A stretch of 64,000 bases of DNA from Lingula anatina. Taxonomy: Eukaryota > Brachiopoda > Lingulata > Lingulida > Lingulidae. The stretch is from contig NW_019773514.1 of NCBI RefSeq assembly GCF_001039355.2, positions 149,843-213,842 on the forward strand, given 5' to 3'. A program made the position numbers and the translations under genes. The notes under the pieces were generated by a model, which was given only the letters and a program-made list of their open reading frames with translations, had not been told where the DNA came from and searched no databases. This document shows positions 62,301-64,000 of this stretch, piece after piece (the first letter of the stretch is position 1; each line of letters opens with the position of its first letter).

Positions 62301-63528
62301 AAGGTCATAATTCTAAAACTCTAACTTTCATAAAAAGAACATTTTTCATGGTATAAAAACTTCGAAATAATGAAGAATTAACATATACACTCTGTATAAA
62401 TAATTGTAATTTGTAATCATGTTGTTAGTACTGTTGTGCTACATAAACAATGCCAGTGCTAAAAAATCAACCTTTTTCTAAAAAATATTGCAATTTTGTT
62501 CAACACCAAATAATCTTTCAGTTTAATTCTAAGTACAGAGCCATTCAGAATGAGTTATTTTATACTAATTCATTGTGGCTTTCCTCACCTTGACCCAGTT
62601 AATGACCTTCTTTACCTTGACCCAGATAATGACCTTCCTTACCTTAACCCAGCTAATGACAGGTTCTGGAATCCCTGTAGCTGCACACTGCATTGTAACA
62701 TCCTCTCCCTCCTGTACTGCCATGTCACTGGGGACCTTGGTGAAACTTGGAGGGCTCACAGGATCTAGAATGTGAGATTGTGTTAGGTGTTATAGCCACT
62801 GAATTGTGGTAGATAAGACAACTTATGATGACATGCAAATGTGGTGGACTTAAGGCAGTGTAATTCTCTCACTAGATACCAATATTTAGTCATGAGTAAC
62901 AACATCACCTAATCCAGATATCCTTGTCAAACCATACCTGTAACAGTTAGCAGCACAGTGACAGCATTTCTACCCCTGCTGTTGGTGGCTTGGCACATGT
63001 AGAAACCAGCATCTGATAGTCGTACAGTGTTCACTGTCAGGGAGCCATTACTGAGAATAGTATACCTAGGGCCATTCTGGGATATAAATGATTTAAAAAA
63101 CAAATTAAGTTTTGTTGTAAAAAACTTTTCCAGTTTATCTGAGATTACATTCACAACAGTTAGTGCTGCTAAGTCTGGCTTTAAAGATGAAATTCTCTTA
63201 GTCAAGAAGAGAAGCCTAAAGTTTTGGGCCAACAAACCAAATGCAATCTCTGAAACTGAACTTGAATATAATACCCTACCATTCATAATTATCTCTACGC
63301 TGAAAAGAGATTATTAGTCAAAATCATGTGCTAGTAGCTGTCCTAAAATTAGGATTAAACCAAACTATTCTCCTTCTCCCACCTGTAAGAGTTCTGCACT
63401 GCTGGCATTGCTCACATCATACCACTGCACAGTGAGCGGCTCTGTTCCCACGGCAACACAGTTAAAATGGGCACTGTGACCCTGGGGGACACTTTGGGGG
63501 CTGGGTGACACTAGAAATCCTGGACGGC
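49183..63528 (-). CDS. type I Ig/FN3 cell-surface receptor (5' part off the right edge)
   Basis: Twenty-six coding exons, 1498 residues: 63383-63528, 62938-63076, 62643-62764, 62116-62269, 61935-61988, 61675-61797, 61189-61350, 60568-60843, 59788-59922, 59401-59535, 58769-58989, 57154-57244, 56597-56737, 56161-56289, 55623-55883, 55036-55341, 54640-54732, 54187-54396, 53635-53919, 53182-53392, 52852-53040, 52469-52558, 51499-51568, 50487-50571, 50071-50230 and 49183-49690. In order there are eight I-set-like Ig domains, each with its cysteine pair and a YxC-type or WTC motif, three FN3 domains, one membrane span (about 53275-53345) followed by QRRLRQK, then a cytoplasmic tail of about 415 residues. 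The tail has tyrosines in SLYAVV, HEYAEV, NYLEP, GYYNPV and DEYEPL contexts, and acidic runs near the C-terminus. Domain borders fall on phase 1 introns, as usual for extracellular modules. It is probably an adhesion or recognition receptor. Domain count fits no named family I know. Confidence 0.9.
52185..52332. mobile_element. 148-bp MITE with 5-bp target-site duplication
   Basis: The ends are a perfect 13-bp inverted repeat, CAGGGCCGTAGCC and GGCTACGGCCCTG. CTTTG flanks both sides (52180-52184 and 52333-52337). The interior is GC-rich with G-runs, unlike the AT-rich intron around it, and can fold back on itself. It lies in a receptor intron. The CAGGG terminus recalls hAT elements, but those usually make 8-bp duplications. 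Confidence 0.85.
56380..56446 (-). pseudogene. relic fragment of an Ig-domain exon
   Basis: Within the intron between the two exons of the seventh Ig domain, 56408-56446 matches 58848-58886 of the sixth Ig domain's first exon at 34 of 39 bases, same strand. Read on the minus strand it gives WYPADMQGTLGRI, a stop, then GQSSGQ. The live exon reads WYTADAQGTLGRML then GQGSGQ. It has a stop codon and no fitting splice sites, so it looks like debris of an old duplication. Confidence 0.7.
57905..57916. promoter_or_regulatory. E2F-type palindrome TTTGGCGCCAAA
   Basis: Perfect 12-bp palindrome matching the E2F consensus on both strands. It lies 10 bases before the preferred ATG of the nested exon. 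E2F sites mark cell-cycle genes, so the nested gene may be S-phase regulated. This is inference. Confidence 0.55.
57926..58137 (+). CDS. candidate first coding exon of a nested antisense gene
   Basis: A 212-base open exon from an ATG in good context (AAACATGG) to a strong donor (ACAC/GTGAGT). It encodes 70 residues and two bases of the next codon. The N-terminal half is very basic (RGRKK, RKIRKKIRDRRR). The second half reads VYVGREVGRWRTLKAELGL then a helix ending AKLLLD. RWRxLK...LLLD segments of this kind occur at the start of many uncharacterised, often zinc-finger, animal proteins; this is from memory and untested. An in-frame ATG lies 30 bases upstream. The exon lies antisense within the receptor intron 57245-58768. 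I could not find the next exon to the right. Confidence 0.5.
58807..58844 (-). repeat. in-exon 12-bp repeat coding GSGQ
   Basis: Three 12-base units in the first exon of the sixth receptor Ig domain encode GQGSGQGSGQGS. The frame is kept. The insert lies in a loop between strands of the Ig fold. Confidence 0.8.
59310..59384. repeat. (CA)n microsatellite just after a splice donor
   Basis: About 37 units. On the coding (minus) strand it is (TG)n starting about 16 bases into the intron after the donor at 59400. Confidence 0.95.
62587..62655 (-). repeat. 27-bp repeat triplicating an exon end and its splice donor
   Basis: Three units cover the 3' end of the third listed receptor exon and the start of its intron. 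Each holds a copy of the coding motif (VISWVK, VIIWVK, VINWVK) and a GT donor: GTAAGG after 62643, GTAAAG after 62616 and GTGAGG after 62589. The unit length is divisible by three and no stop intervenes, so all three donors keep the frame and would add 0, 9 or 18 residues. Confidence 0.85.
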
Positions 63529-64000
63529 CTATTGAGAGAGAGAAAAAAAAATCATCAGTAGAGGCAGTCAATAATTCAGTAAGATTCAATGTATTGATAT
63601 TTACAGTAAAAAATTAGGAATGCTGCTTACAATACATTTCATAATTTCATAACAAACAATACCATCTTTCAGATAATTTGCCTGATATCTTAAGATTGTA
63701 TTTTGCAAAATTTTGACTTTGTGTTAAAAAGGTGAAATGATGACTAAAGCAAAAAATGATGCATTTATGAAAAAAATTTCTTTGGGGCACAGCATGCCAA
63801 ATAGAAGTGTGAAAGCATTGAACTTTTAAGTGTATATAATAACAAAGTGTATTCTACACCTGGGTGGCATTGTGACATTTTCTTTCTCATACAATTTGTC
63901 TATTTGTAAATAAATATATATATTAAAATGACTAAAATACTAAAATTTTCATTTTTTTAAATTTTGATTTTTTTAAGTCTGCAATACAGCAATGTTAGCA

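Noticed and set aside
1-64000. CRISPR arrays, operons or prokaryotic systems
   Set aside because: None seen. The window is intron-rich animal DNA, and the tandem repeats are microsatellites or assembly joins.

Overview
The window is eukaryotic nuclear DNA from a metazoan. Every confident gene is split into many short exons by GT-AG introns. The proteins are animal ones (DAZAP2, eIF3f, an ABCG1/ABCG4-type half transporter, an Ig/FN3 cell-surface receptor). The background is AT-rich with many microsatellites and short inverted-repeat elements. This style, plus two assembly joins that look like unmerged alleles, suggests a highly heterozygous (perhaps marine) invertebrate. I cannot name the phylum. 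Nothing bacterial or viral was recognised.

Layout, left to right. (1) 2098-5949, minus: the first eight coding exons of a TPR-repeat protein whose 3' part lies off the left edge. (2) 5950-11140: gene-free DNA with several short inverted-repeat elements. (3) 11141-13398, plus: complete DAZAP2 in four exons, with a TATA box upstream and nested repeats in intron 2. (4) 14694-18443, plus: complete EIF3F in eight exons. (5) 16199-25207: a direct duplication of about 4.5 kb whose two copies meet exactly at a single N (20702). Copy 2 repeats EIF3F exons 4-8. (6) 26940-44949, minus: complete ABCG1/ABCG4-like transporter, 14 coding exons, 701 residues, with 5' UTR exons to about 46140. (7) 49183-63528, minus: the last 26 coding exons (1498 residues) of a type I receptor with at least eight Ig domains, three FN3 domains, one membrane span and a tyrosine-rich cytoplasmic tail ending in acidic tracts. 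Its 5' end lies off the right edge. (8) 57926-58137, plus: a candidate first coding exon of another gene, inside an intron of that receptor, behind a CpG-rich promoter-like stretch with a perfect E2F palindrome.

The genes do not form one pathway. DAZAP2 is a small adaptor, eIF3f is a translation-initiation subunit, ABCG1-type proteins export sterols, and the receptor is probably for adhesion or recognition. All exon boundaries below were read by hand from splice sites and checked for reading phase. Phases close across every gene.

I see no clear new biological system. The best candidates for follow-up are: the receptor exon whose 3' end and splice donor are triplicated in frame by a 27-bp repeat; a decayed Ig-exon fragment in a receptor intron; the nested E2F-site gene; and the evidence that the apparent EIF3F duplication is an assembly artefact.
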